Assembly (NCBI GenBank): GCA_050299835.1
Contig: JBNKWP010000006.1
Coordinates: 62,001 to 126,000, forward strand
DNA: 64,000 nucleotides
Direction: 5' to 3'
Origin: JAJDOD01 sp050299835
GTDB lineage: Bacteria > Pseudomonadota > Alphaproteobacteria > Rhodobacterales > Rhodobacteraceae
The notes under the pieces are model-generated. The model was not told the origin of the DNA and made no database searches. It worked only from the letters and a program-made list of their open reading frames with translations. The position numbers and the translations under genes were made by a program. Of this stretch, positions 34,315 to 42,689 are shown one piece after another. Every line of letters begins with the position of its first letter. Position 1 is the first letter of the stretch.

Positions 34315-34782
34315 TCACGAGGCGTCGCGCATCTCCTCCATGATCGTCAGTTTTTCCGGGTTCTGAGCGAGTGTTTTCAGAAGCGCGGTCAGGTCATCCT
34401 CGTTGACATGCTTCGCGGCTTTATTCAGCGAGAACCAGTGCCGCTTGCGCTCCTTGCGTTCTTTCCAGCGCCGTTTCAGCTTGTCGACCATCATCGGATA
34501 GACGGTCACGCGGCAGCGCAGTTTCTTCCCCCGTCCAAGCCGCTTGGTGTAGTGGTAGCGGCCGATCGGTCGATCCGAGATAAACCCAACCGCACCGGCT
34601 TCCTCCAGCGCCTCGATCTTGGCTGCCTGCCAGGGCTTCTTGCCATCCATCAGCCAGCCCTTCGGCATGACCCAGCGTCCCGTGTTGCGCGAGGTGACCA
34701 TGAGTACCCGCAATTTGCCGGACTTGTCCCAGTGCACGGGCAGGGCGGCGATCTGCTGCGCGATATCCCCGTTCCCCTTCAT
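34315..34782 (-). CDS. Nudix hydrolase, diphosphoinositol-polyphosphatase-like
   Basis: A 155-residue Nudix-fold protein. The Nudix box starts WVMPKGWLMDGKKPWQAA and continues with IEALEEAGAVG. The second half (E, EE, G) is intact, but Lys stands where the first Glu is expected, and the Arg of the REUXEE core is Ile, as in many short alphaproteobacterial homologues of the Dipp group. The C-terminus is strongly basic (KLKRRWKERKERKRHW). Its ATG overlaps the stop of the Na/Pi transporter gene, so the two are one operon; a role in polyphosphate or nucleotide-polyphosphate turnover would fit. Confidence 0.82.
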   Translation of the reverse strand: MKGNGDIAQQIAALPVHWDKSGKLRVLMVTSRNTGRWVMPKGWLMDGKKPWQAAKIEALEEAGAVGFISDRPIGRYHYTKRLGRGKKLRCRVTVYPMMVDKLKRRWKERKERKRHWFSLNKAAKHVNEDDLTALLKTLAQNPEKLTIMEEMRDAS

Positions 34783-36440
34783 GCCGGGCTTCTCGACGTA
34801 GCCGGCCGCGCCAGACGGCTGCCCAGCAGGTCGCCCGTTTCCTCCGCGATGGGGTAGGCGACATAGGTCAAAGCGGCGTTGATCTGCTTCAGCAGGCGCA
34901 AGGTTTCCTGGTGCATGTTCGTCGTCTCGATGCTGGCCGTTCCACGTTCCTGGAGCCGTTTGAGATGGGACTCCTGCAACTTCTGTTCCTCGACCCGAAT
35001 CCGGTCCTTCTCGGCGACCAGTTGACGGGCGGCTTCGGCATCGCCGGTGGTCAGCACGCTGAGCGCGAGCTGGCCGTTCGTGACGATCTGATCGTGGAAA
35101 TCTTCAAGGTCGGACAGGCCGTCGGGCGAAAAGGTCAGCGCCTGATCCTGCATCTTCTTCGCCAGCGCCGTCAGGTTCACCGCGATCCTGTCGGCTGCAT
35201 CTTCGAAATTATTGGCGAGCGCCACGATGTCGAGCGTCCGTTTCTCGTCCTCGGCGGAAAGGTCGGTCTCCCGCAGACGGGAGACATAGATCTTGGTCTC
35301 GAAGTGCATCCGGTCCACGTCGGTCTCGCGCAACTCGATCACGCGGGCGACCTCCGGGTCCCATTCACGGAAAAGCTGAATCACGGGAACCAGCATGGAC
35401 TGCACGGTTTCCGCCATCCGCAGCAGTTCGCGTTGCGCGCAGGCCAAGGCCAGGGGCGGGTGATCCAAAGCATCGGCATCAAGGGCGCTCAGCGTCTCTG
35501 GCGATGCCTTTGCGTGTTTGGGAAGCGCAACGGCGGCCATGTCGATCAGCCGTCCCACGAATGGCAATGCAAGGACCAGCATGGTCACGTTCATGACGAT
35601 GTGCAGCGAGATCGCTTGCTGCGCCGGTCCAGCCCCCAGATAGGCGAGGTCGATGCCGCCACGCAGCAGCAACGCAAGAAAGAGAAGTGTGGCGACCCCG
35701 CGTGCAAGGAGGTTGCCGAGAAGGACAAGATGTGCCGGGCGACCGCTTGACCAAAGAAGGCTGAGAGGGATCGCCGCGGCTCCAAGATTGGCGCCGATCA
35801 CCAGCGCCGCGGCCACATGCCCGGCGATCAGGCCTGTTGCGGCGAAGGTTGCGAAGGTCAGCACCGCTGCGATGCTCGAATGCATGGCCCAGGCGAGTGC
35901 CGCTCCGATGACATAGGCACTGAGCAGGTCGCCTTGGAAATAGGCGGCGATGGATTGCACGATCCCGTTTTCACCAATAGGCGCGGTCGCTTCCCGGATC
36001 ATGCCGAGGGCGATCAGCACCAGTGCGAACCCGATGAGGATTCGGCCCACCTGTTTCGCCTTCCGGCTCCGCGCCTTGCTGAAAATCAGGACGCCCGCGA
36101 CAAGAAGAAACGGGATGACTTCATGAACGGGCAGGATCAGGACCTGTGTCAGCACCGCAGACCCCAGATCGGCGCCGAGAAGAAGTGCAAGAGCGGACGC
36201 GCTGGAAAGCATTCCGGACACCGCGAAGCCCGCGCCGATCAGGGCGACTGCGGTTGAGCTTTGCAACAGTATCGCAGCAAACCCGCCCCCCGCCGCCGCC
36301 GAGACCCTGCTTTTTGATAGCCGCCGAAGAACGCGCTTGAGTTCCGGCATGAACGCACGTTCCACCCCGGTCCGGATCAGCCGCACCGACCACAGAAGCA
36401 ACGCCACCGCCGCCGCAAGATGAGCGACGAGGAGGATCAT
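34779..36440 (-). CDS. Na/Pi cotransporter family protein with PhoU-like C-terminal domain
   Basis: A 553-residue protein. The first 310 residues hold about eight to nine membrane segments with the duplicated QSSTA signatures of the NptA/PNaS family: LLQSSTAVALIGAGF near 58-72 and its degenerate partner MHSSIAAVLTFATFAATGL near 185. From about 330 to 540 the protein is soluble and helical with two PhoU-like repeats. It imports or exports phosphate with sodium. It faces away from the DeoR/phosphonate-type cluster, which strengthens a phosphorus theme for this region. Confidence 0.88.
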   Translation of the reverse strand: MILLVAHLAAAVALLLWSVRLIRTGVERAFMPELKRVLRRLSKSRVSAAAGGGFAAILLQSSTAVALIGAGFAVSGMLSSASALALLLGADLGSAVLTQVLILPVHEVIPFLLVAGVLIFSKARSRKAKQVGRILIGFALVLIALGMIREATAPIGENGIVQSIAAYFQGDLLSAYVIGAALAWAMHSSIAAVLTFATFAATGLIAGHVAAALVIGANLGAAAIPLSLLWSSGRPAHLVLLGNLLARGVATLLFLALLLRGGIDLAYLGAGPAQQAISLHIVMNVTMLVLALPFVGRLIDMAAVALPKHAKASPETLSALDADALDHPPLALACAQRELLRMAETVQSMLVPVIQLFREWDPEVARVIELRETDVDRMHFETKIYVSRLRETDLSAEDEKRTLDIVALANNFEDAADRIAVNLTALAKKMQDQALTFSPDGLSDLEDFHDQIVTNGQLALSVLTTGDAEAARQLVAEKDRIRVEEQKLQESHLKRLQERGTASIETTNMHQETLRLLKQINAALTYVAYPIAEETGDLLGSRLARPATSRSPA

Positions 36441-36606
36441 CCGGCAAACCTGAATCTTGCGTGCGATTCCCGCATTTTCGTCGGCACCAACCCGATTTTC
36501 CGTTTCATTTTAGAATCTTGATCAATGGATAGTGGTATATGCAACAAAAATATTGAAAAAACGAGCGAAACACCACAAAACTTGTCGGAACAGATCCGGG
36601 ACTGGA

Positions 36607-37416
36607 ATGACCAAAAGCGAAACACGCAAGAAGAAGGCGGGCGAGAAGCCGAAGAAATCCGAGCGCCGCCGCCAGATTCTTCTGGAACTCAAACTGCGCC
36701 CGCATGTCCGGATCAGCGAGTTGGCGCGGGACTACTCCGTTTCTACGGAGACCATCCGGCGCGACCTTGACGCGCTTGCGGAAAACGGCCTGATCGCGCG
36801 GGCGCATGGTGGCGCATCGGCTCCGGCGCATGGCCATTATCCCAGCCTGGATGAGCGCGCCAGCGCAAGGACCGAAGAACGCGAGCGCATCGGTCGCCGT
36901 GCCGCGGACCTTGTGGGGGAGGGCGAAACGGTCATGATCGACTCAGGCTCGACCACGGTTCAGGCGGCACGTGCCCTGGCGTGGCTCGGCACGCCGTGTA
37001 CGGTCATCACGAATTCGATCCCGGTTGCCATGACGCTTGGACACGGAGCACCCGAAGTGATTCTCTGTCCGGGCGAATACCTCGCAGCAGAATCCGCCGT
37101 GATCGGCACCGAAACGCTTGAGTTCCTCGCCCGGTTCAACGTCGACCGCTGCCTGATCGGCGCGTCCGGCATTTCTGCCGAGGGTCCGTCGGAAATCGTG
37201 CGCGGCTTCGCGGCGGTGAAGCGCGTGATGTTGCAGCGGGCGGTCGGGCGGCATCTGCTGATCGATTCCGAAAAGTTCGACCGCAAGGGGCTTTCGCTTG
37301 TCGGCGGCTTCTCCGAACTGACCTCAATCGTCACCGACCGGCGGCCAACAGGAAAACTTCTCAGCGCAATCGACGGCGCGGAGGTCGACATTCTGACTGT
37401 CGATGATACGGAATAG
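36607..37416 (+). CDS. DeoR-family transcriptional regulator
   Basis: A 269-residue regulator. A basic N-terminal tail (TRKKKAGEKPKKSERRRQ) precedes the DeoR helix-turn-helix, VRISELARDYSVSTETIRRD, and the DeoRC sugar-phosphate sensor domain with IDSGSTT and VITNSIPVA. Members respond to phosphorylated sugars or related metabolites. I take the ATG at 36607; an in-frame ATG 75 bases upstream adds residues unlike the family. It lies 48 bp before the phosphonate-type binding-protein gene and is probably its local regulator. PhnF-type (GntR) control would be more usual for such a transporter. Confidence 0.87.
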   Translation: MTKSETRKKKAGEKPKKSERRRQILLELKLRPHVRISELARDYSVSTETIRRDLDALAENGLIARAHGGASAPAHGHYPSLDERASARTEERERIGRRAADLVGEGETVMIDSGSTTVQAARALAWLGTPCTVITNSIPVAMTLGHGAPEVILCPGEYLAAESAVIGTETLEFLARFNVDRCLIGASGISAEGPSEIVRGFAAVKRVMLQRAVGRHLLIDSEKFDRKGLSLVGGFSELTSIVTDRRPTGKLLSAIDGAEVDILTVDDTE

Positions 37417-37464
37417 GGAAAATCAAGTCGCGGTGAACAAAGCCGCATCCAAGGGAGGAAACTA

Positions 37465-38439
37465 ATGAAACTGGACCTGAAACTCATGATCGGCGCATCC
37501 GCTATTGCGCTGATGTCACTTGGCGGAACCGCCTCGGCACAAGACTGCCCGCGCGGCGATCTGGACGAACGGTTTTGCGATGCCGACGGCGATCTGATCG
37601 CGGACATCCCCACCGACGAATCGCAGTGGATCGACCCCGACACGCTGGTCTTCGCCTACACTCCGGTCGAAGACCCCGCCGTCTACAAGACCGCCTGGTC
37701 CGACTTCCTGACCCATCTGGAAGAGGCAACGGGCAAGAGCGTCCAGTTCTTCCCGGTCCAGTCGAACGCGGCCCAGATCGAGGCGATGCGTTCGGGCCGC
37801 CTGCATATCTCGGGCTTCAACACCGGCTCGAACCCGCTTGCCGTGAACTGCGCGGGCTTCCGGCCCTTCACGATCATGGCCTCCGAGGATGGCGGCTTCG
37901 GATACGAGATGGAGATCATCACCTATCCCGGCTCCGGCATCGAGAATGTCGAGGACATCAAGGGCAAGCAGATGGCCTTCACCTCGCCCACGTCCAACTC
38001 CGGCTTCAAGGCACCGTCCGCGATCCTGAAAGCCGACTACGGCATGGAGGCCGAGAAGGACTTCGAGCCGGTCTTTTCCGGCAAGCACGACAACTCGATC
38101 CTGGGTGTCGCCAACAAGGACTATCCGGCGGCGGCCATTGCGAACTCCGTCATGAGCCGAATGCTGGACCGCGACGTGATCGAAGAGGGCCAGGTCGTCT
38201 CGATCTACAAGTCGCAGACTTTCCCGACCACGGGCTTCGGCACCGTCTACAACCTCAAACCCGAATTGCAGGACGCCATCCGTGACGCCTTCTTCAGCTT
38301 CGAGTGGGAAGGCACCTCGCTGGAAGAGGAGTTCTCCAAATCTAACGAAGCGCAGTTCATCGAGATGACCTACCAGGAGTTCTGGGACGTTATCCGCAAG
38401 ATCGACGCGGCCAACGGTGTGTCTTACGCCTGCGAATGA
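37465..38439 (+). CDS. phnD: phosphate/phosphonate-type ABC binding protein (PhnD-like)
   Basis: A 324-residue PhnD-family periplasmic protein with a signal peptide (MKLDLKLMIGASAIALMSLG, cut after ASA) and the family start TLVFAYTPVEDPAVYKTAWSDF. The ligand segment MAFTSPTSNSGFKAP corresponds to the PhnD Ser/Thr phosphonate-binding loop. AAGGGAGGAAAC precedes the ATG. Extra cysteines near the mature N-terminus (DCPRGDLDERFCDADGD) are typical of a roseobacter subgroup. The ligand may be a phosphonate, phosphite or an organophosphate. Confidence 0.88.
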   Translation: MKLDLKLMIGASAIALMSLGGTASAQDCPRGDLDERFCDADGDLIADIPTDESQWIDPDTLVFAYTPVEDPAVYKTAWSDFLTHLEEATGKSVQFFPVQSNAAQIEAMRSGRLHISGFNTGSNPLAVNCAGFRPFTIMASEDGGFGYEMEIITYPGSGIENVEDIKGKQMAFTSPTSNSGFKAPSAILKADYGMEAEKDFEPVFSGKHDNSILGVANKDYPAAAIANSVMSRMLDRDVIEEGQVVSIYKSQTFPTTGFGTVYNLKPELQDAIRDAFFSFEWEGTSLEEEFSKSNEAQFIEMTYQEFWDVIRKIDAANGVSYACE

Positions 38440-38453
38440 TCCCAACCTGATAC

Positions 38454-38476
38454 GGCGGGGCCACAACGGTCCCGTC
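38454..38476 (+). other. intercistronic hairpin between phnD-like and phnC-like genes
   Basis: A 9-bp stem with two G-U pairs (GGCGGGGCC with GGTCCCGTC, loop ACAAC) lies between the binding-protein stop and the ATPase ATG. There is no U-run. It probably sets a higher mRNA level for the binding protein. Confidence 0.4.
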
Positions 38477-38499
38477 GAAACCCTCTCAAGGGGCGTTTT

Positions 38500-39297
38500 A
38501 TGCTGCGTCTACAGAAGCTTACAAAGACATACAAAACCGGCGACCAGGCCCTGAAAGCCATCGATCTGGACGTGCCAAAGGGGCAGGTCCTGGCGCTGAT
38601 CGGGCCATCCGGCGCGGGCAAATCGACGATGATCCGCTGCATCAACCGGCTGGTCGAACCCACCAGCGGTGCTGTCATGCTGGACGATACCGACCTGACC
38701 AAGCTCGGCTCCGGTGCACTCCGCCGCGCCCGGCGCGAGATGGGCATGATCTTTCAGGAATACGCACTGGTCGAACGCCTGACCGTGATGGAAAACGTCC
38801 TCTCCGGTCGCCTCGGCTATGTCGGCTTCTGGCGCAGCTTCCTCCGCCGCTATCCGCAGACGGACATCGACGAAGCTTTCCGCCTGCTCGACCGCGTGGG
38901 TCTTCTTCACATGGCCGACAAGCGCGCGGATGAACTCTCCGGCGGTCAGCGCCAGCGTGTCGGCATCTGCCGCGCGCTGATCCAGAACCCCAAGCTTCTG
39001 CTGGTCGACGAACCGACCGCCTCGCTCGACCCCAAGACCAGTCGCCAGATCATGCGGCTGATCACCGAGCTTTGCCGCGAACGTGGCCTTGCCGCGATCA
39101 TCAACATCCACGACGTCGCACTCGCCCAGATGTTCGTGCCCCGCATCGTCGGTCTGCGCTTCGGCGAGATCGTCTTCGACGGTGCGCCCGACGGGCTCAC
39201 CCCGGACAAGCTGACCGAGATCTACGGCGAGGAGGACTGGGAAGCGACAATCGAGAAGGTCGAGGACGAAGACGAAGATATCGAGGCCGCGGAATGA
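38500..39297 (+). CDS. phnC: phosphonate-type ABC importer ATPase (PhnC-like)
   Basis: A 265-residue ABC ATPase: Walker A GPSGAGKST, Q-loop IFQEYALVERLTVMENVLSG (PhnC-like), signature LSGGQRQRVGICRAL, Walker B LLLVDEPTASLD, H-loop INIHDVA. An acidic tail (EKVEDEDEDIEAAE) ends the protein. The stop overlaps the ATG of the first permease. Confidence 0.92.
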   Translation: MLRLQKLTKTYKTGDQALKAIDLDVPKGQVLALIGPSGAGKSTMIRCINRLVEPTSGAVMLDDTDLTKLGSGALRRARREMGMIFQEYALVERLTVMENVLSGRLGYVGFWRSFLRRYPQTDIDEAFRLLDRVGLLHMADKRADELSGGQRQRVGICRALIQNPKLLLVDEPTASLDPKTSRQIMRLITELCRERGLAAIINIHDVALAQMFVPRIVGLRFGEIVFDGAPDGLTPDKLTEIYGEEDWEATIEKVEDEDEDIEAAE

Positions 39298-40109
39298 GCC
39301 ATCGCGAACTCGACGACATGCTGGGGCAGGGCTGGCGAAAGCCGCATTTCATCAGCAACCCGATCCTCCGCTGGACCATGATCATCGCATTCTGCGTCTA
39401 CCTCGTCGCCGCCTTCCTGACGATTCCTGTGGACTGGAACCGGGTCTACGAAGGTCTCGACCGTGGCGCCGCCTTCGTGCTCGCCTTCACGCATCCAGAT
39501 TTCGTCAGCCGGGCCGGCGACATCTGGGAAGGTCTGCTTGAAAGCATCGTGATGACCGTCGCGGCCTCCGTGGTCGGCATCGCCATCTCCATCCCCATCG
39601 GCCTTGGCGCGGCCCGCAACATCGCGCCCCTGCCGGTCTATGTCATCTGCCGTGGCATCGTCGCCGTCAGCCGCGCGTTGCAGGAAATCATTGTCGCCAT
39701 CCTGTTGGTCGCCATCTTCGGCTTCGGCCCGCTGGCCGGTTTCCTGACCCTGTCATTTGCAACAATCGGCTTCCTCTCGAAACTTCTGGCAGAAGACATC
39801 GAAGCAATGGATAGGGTGCAGGCCGAGGCCATCAGGGCCTCCGGTGCGAAATGGATGCAATGGATCAACTACGGCGTCCAACCGCAGGTCATGCCACGAC
39901 TTGTCGGCCTCTCGATGTACCGGATCGACATCAATTTCCGCGAAAGCGCGATCCTCGGCCTCGTCGGCGCGGGCGGCATCGGTGCCACGCTGAACACCGC
40001 CTTCGACCGCTACGAATACGACACGGCAGCGGCGATCCTGATCCTCATCATCGGTGTCGTCATGGCGCTTGAGTATCTCTCCGGCATCATCCGCGCGAGG
40101 GTGCAATAA
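39294..40109 (+). CDS. phnE: phosphonate-type ABC importer permease 1 (PhnE-like)
   Basis: A 271-residue permease with about six membrane segments and the PhnE EAA-loop AEAIRASGAKWMQWINYGVQPQVMP, followed by FRESAILGLVGAGGIG. ATGA overlap with phnC decides the start at 39294; the longer in-frame reading is a phnC shadow. Two non-identical PhnE subunits, as here, are common in this transporter class. Confidence 0.92.
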   Translation: MSHRELDDMLGQGWRKPHFISNPILRWTMIIAFCVYLVAAFLTIPVDWNRVYEGLDRGAAFVLAFTHPDFVSRAGDIWEGLLESIVMTVAASVVGIAISIPIGLGAARNIAPLPVYVICRGIVAVSRALQEIIVAILLVAIFGFGPLAGFLTLSFATIGFLSKLLAEDIEAMDRVQAEAIRASGAKWMQWINYGVQPQVMPRLVGLSMYRIDINFRESAILGLVGAGGIGATLNTAFDRYEYDTAAAILILIIGVVMALEYLSGIIRARVQ

Positions 40110-40924
40110 TGCCGGTTCTCGAACAGAACGGCGCGCAGGTCTGGCGCCGACGCACCACCGGCGAAAGCCTGATCCGCTGGTTCGGCTGGCTGATCGGCGT
40201 GGCAGTCTTCGTCGTCTGCTGGCAACAGATATCCGAGGCGACGACATGGTTCTTCGTCTGGGACGCGCCCCGCATCGCGGGCGACATCTGGACCCGCGCC
40301 ACGCCGCCGCGCTGGGAATACATCACCCAGCTTGGCCGCCCGATCTGGGACACGCTGAACATCGCCACGCTGGGCACGCTGATCTCGCTCTGCCTTGCCG
40401 TGCCGGTCGCCTTCCTCGCCGCCCGCAACACCACGCCGTCGGCGCTGTTCATCCGCCCCATCGCGCTCCTGATCATCGTCTCGACCCGTTCGATCAACTC
40501 GCTGATCTGGGCGCTCCTGCTGATCGCCATCATCGGCCCCGGCGTCTTCGCCGGTGTCGTCGCCATCGCCATTCGCTCGATCGGCTTCTGCGCCAAGCTG
40601 CTTTACGAGGCCATCGAGGAAATCGACCACAGCCAGGTCGAGGCGATCACCGCAACCGGTGCCAGCCGCTGGCAGGTCATGGCCTATGGCATCGTTCCGC
40701 AAATTCTGCCCGCCTTCGCCGGAATCGCCGTCTTCCGCTGGGACATCAACATCCGCGAATCCACCGTGCTGGGCCTTGTCGGGGCGGGGGGCATCGGTCT
40801 GCAACTGTCGTCTTCGCTCAACGTCCTTGCCTGGCCGCAGGTCAGCCTGATCCTCGTGGTCATCCTGGTCGCCGTGGTCATCAGCGAATGGGTCTCGGCC
40901 AAGGTCCGGGGAGCGATCATCTGA
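40109..40924 (+). CDS. phnE: phosphonate-type ABC importer permease 2 (PhnE-like)
   Basis: A 271-residue permease with about six membrane segments and the motif VEAITATGASRWQVMAYGIVPQILP followed by IRESTVLGLVGAGGIGLQL. TAATG overlap with the first permease. It is expected to pair with that permease as the importer channel. Confidence 0.92.
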   Translation: MPVLEQNGAQVWRRRTTGESLIRWFGWLIGVAVFVVCWQQISEATTWFFVWDAPRIAGDIWTRATPPRWEYITQLGRPIWDTLNIATLGTLISLCLAVPVAFLAARNTTPSALFIRPIALLIIVSTRSINSLIWALLLIAIIGPGVFAGVVAIAIRSIGFCAKLLYEAIEEIDHSQVEAITATGASRWQVMAYGIVPQILPAFAGIAVFRWDINIRESTVLGLVGAGGIGLQLSSSLNVLAWPQVSLILVVILVAVVISEWVSAKVRGAII

Positions 40925-41826
40925 CCGCGCTGTCGGCAGAGGAGGCCTTCCTGGCCTACGAGGCGGTGCGTCACCGTCTTCCCGCGACCGGGCAACCGGG
41001 CAAGGCCTATCGCCGTGTCGGGACGCTGGCGGACATCGCGGGCGAGTTCGATGTATTCCTTCTGGACGCCTTCGGGGTCCTGAATATTGGCGAGGCGGCA
41101 ATTCCCGGCACGCGCGAGCGGATCGAAGCAATGCGGGATGCGGGCAAACGCGTTCTCGTCGTGTCCAATGCCGCCGGTTTCCCCCACGCGTCACTGATGG
41201 AGAAATACACCCGCCTCGGGTACGATTTCGAACCCGAAGACGTCATCACCAGTCGCGCGACCCTGCTCGCCGGGCTGAACGGACGCCACGATCTGAGCTG
41301 GGGGCTGATGGCCACGCGCAGCACCGGACTTCGCGACCTCGAAGGGCTGACCCTGACCTATCTGGAAGAAGACCCCGCGCCCTATGCAACGGTCGACGGC
41401 TTCCTGATGATCGGGAGCGCCGCCTGGACCGAAGCACGTCAGGCGCTCCTGGAAGCGGCGCTGTTGGACCGTCCGCGCCCGGTGCTCGTCGGCAATCCCG
41501 ACATCGTCGCCCCCCGCGAAACAGGCTTCTCGACCGAACCCGGCCACTTCGCCCACAGGCTCGCCGACCGGACCGGGATCGCGCCCGAATTCTTCGGAAA
41601 ACCGTTCGAAAACATCTTCGATCTCGCCTTTTCCCGGCTCGGCACCTTCGACAAATCCCGGACCCTGATGGTCGGCGACAGCCTTCATACCGACATCCTC
41701 GGCGCCCGCGCCGCCGGGGTGGCATCGGCGCTGATCGCCGGATACGGTTTCTTCGCCGGGCAGGACGTCGCTTCCGCCATCGAGCAAACCGGGATCGTCC
41801 CCGATTTCGTCGTCGAGCGTCCATGA
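40921..41826 (+). CDS. HAD-superfamily (class IIA, NagD-like) phosphatase, probable CTG start
   Basis: A roughly 301-residue HAD-IIA hydrolase: nucleophile motif DVFLLDAFGVLNIGE, VLVVSNAAGF (motif II), VGNPDIVAPR, and MVGDSLHTDILGARAAG (motif IV). Members dephosphorylate small phosphorylated compounds in the cytoplasm. In-frame starts near the known N-terminus are an ATG at 40888, inside the permease gene and without a ribosome binding site, and a CTG at 40921 that overlaps the permease stop and follows GGGGAG by seven bases. I prefer the CTG. Its place behind the importer suggests that it works on the imported organophosphate. Confidence 0.82.
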   Translation: MTALSAEEAFLAYEAVRHRLPATGQPGKAYRRVGTLADIAGEFDVFLLDAFGVLNIGEAAIPGTRERIEAMRDAGKRVLVVSNAAGFPHASLMEKYTRLGYDFEPEDVITSRATLLAGLNGRHDLSWGLMATRSTGLRDLEGLTLTYLEEDPAPYATVDGFLMIGSAAWTEARQALLEAALLDRPRPVLVGNPDIVAPRETGFSTEPGHFAHRLADRTGIAPEFFGKPFENIFDLAFSRLGTFDKSRTLMVGDSLHTDILGARAAGVASALIAGYGFFAGQDVASAIEQTGIVPDFVVERP

Positions 41827-42476
41827 CCGCCAGAATCGTCTTCGACCTCGACGGCACGCTCATCGACTCGGTGCCCGATATTCAGGGCATCGCCAACGCG
41901 GTTCTGACCGATTATGGCGTTGATCCGGTTTCGCTCGACGAGACCCGCAGCTTCATCGGAGAAGGCATTCAGGTCTTCGTCGAAAAGCTGCGTGCTGCGC
42001 GCGGCATCCCGGATAGCGAGCAAGCCCGAATCCTCGACCAGGCGGTCGCGCGCTACGACGACGCCGTCACGCTGACCGTGACCTATCCGGGCGTCGTCGA
42101 AGCCCTCCAGGTTCTCGCAGAAGATAACCGGCTCGGGATATGCACCAACAAGCTCTACCGGCCCTGCATGGCGGTTCTAAAGCACCTGAAGATCGATCAC
42201 TATTTCGGATCGGTCTGGGGCGGCGACAATCCCCTGGGTCGTAAGCCCAACCCTGCACCCCTGCGCGCCGTCTTCGATGAGCTGGGGGACGGCCCGATGC
42301 TCTACGTCGGCGACAGCGAAATCGACGCTGAGACCGCGAAGGGGGCAAGCGTCCCGTTTCTCCTTTTCACCGAAGGCTATCGCAAGACTCCGGTGACAAG
42401 CATTCCTCACGCGAAGGCGTTCGGAGATTACAACGACCTGCCAGATCTGATCGACGAGATGACAGGCCAGGTGTGA
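41823..42476 (+). CDS. gph: HAD-superfamily phosphatase, phosphoglycolate phosphatase-like
   Basis: A 217-residue HAD hydrolase: DLDGTLIDS (motif I, residues 8-16), ICTNKLYRP (motif II), GRKPNPAPLR (motif III Lys) and MLYVGDSEIDAETAKGA (motif IV). A helical cap lies between motifs I and II, as in Gph enzymes. It overlaps the preceding HAD gene by four bases and is the last gene of the PhnDCEE-HAD-HAD operon. The substrate could be phosphoglycolate or a product of the imported compound. The symbol reflects the closest family, not a proven substrate. Confidence 0.82.
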   Translation: MTARIVFDLDGTLIDSVPDIQGIANAVLTDYGVDPVSLDETRSFIGEGIQVFVEKLRAARGIPDSEQARILDQAVARYDDAVTLTVTYPGVVEALQVLAEDNRLGICTNKLYRPCMAVLKHLKIDHYFGSVWGGDNPLGRKPNPAPLRAVFDELGDGPMLYVGDSEIDAETAKGASVPFLLFTEGYRKTPVTSIPHAKAFGDYNDLPDLIDEMTGQV

Positions 42477-42689
42477 CCCGCGTTGCGTCTCGTGGATGCG
42501 GTCCTGAGTGCGCCCTGCCCGAAAACCAAGCGATGCTGAAACGACGCCGTCTCTTCGTGACCGTGAATGGCACTTCACCCGCCGAAGCAGATTGCTTTTT
42601 CCCTGATGCTGTCGTTAGTTAATTCCATGAAGGCGTAGCACTTCTCAATAAGAAGACAGTGTCGCTTGTTCCAACAGGGGGTAAAACTC

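Noticed and set aside
36441..36606. Possible Pho box between the Na/Pi transporter and the DeoR-type gene
   Set aside because: I looked for paired CTGTCAT-like repeats and found none convincing; the gap is A+T-rich but has no clear site.
40054..40887. In-frame upstream extension of the HAD-IIA phosphatase gene
   Set aside because: The extension reads antisense-like sequence through the permease gene and would fuse about 280 unrelated Arg/His-rich residues to the enzyme.
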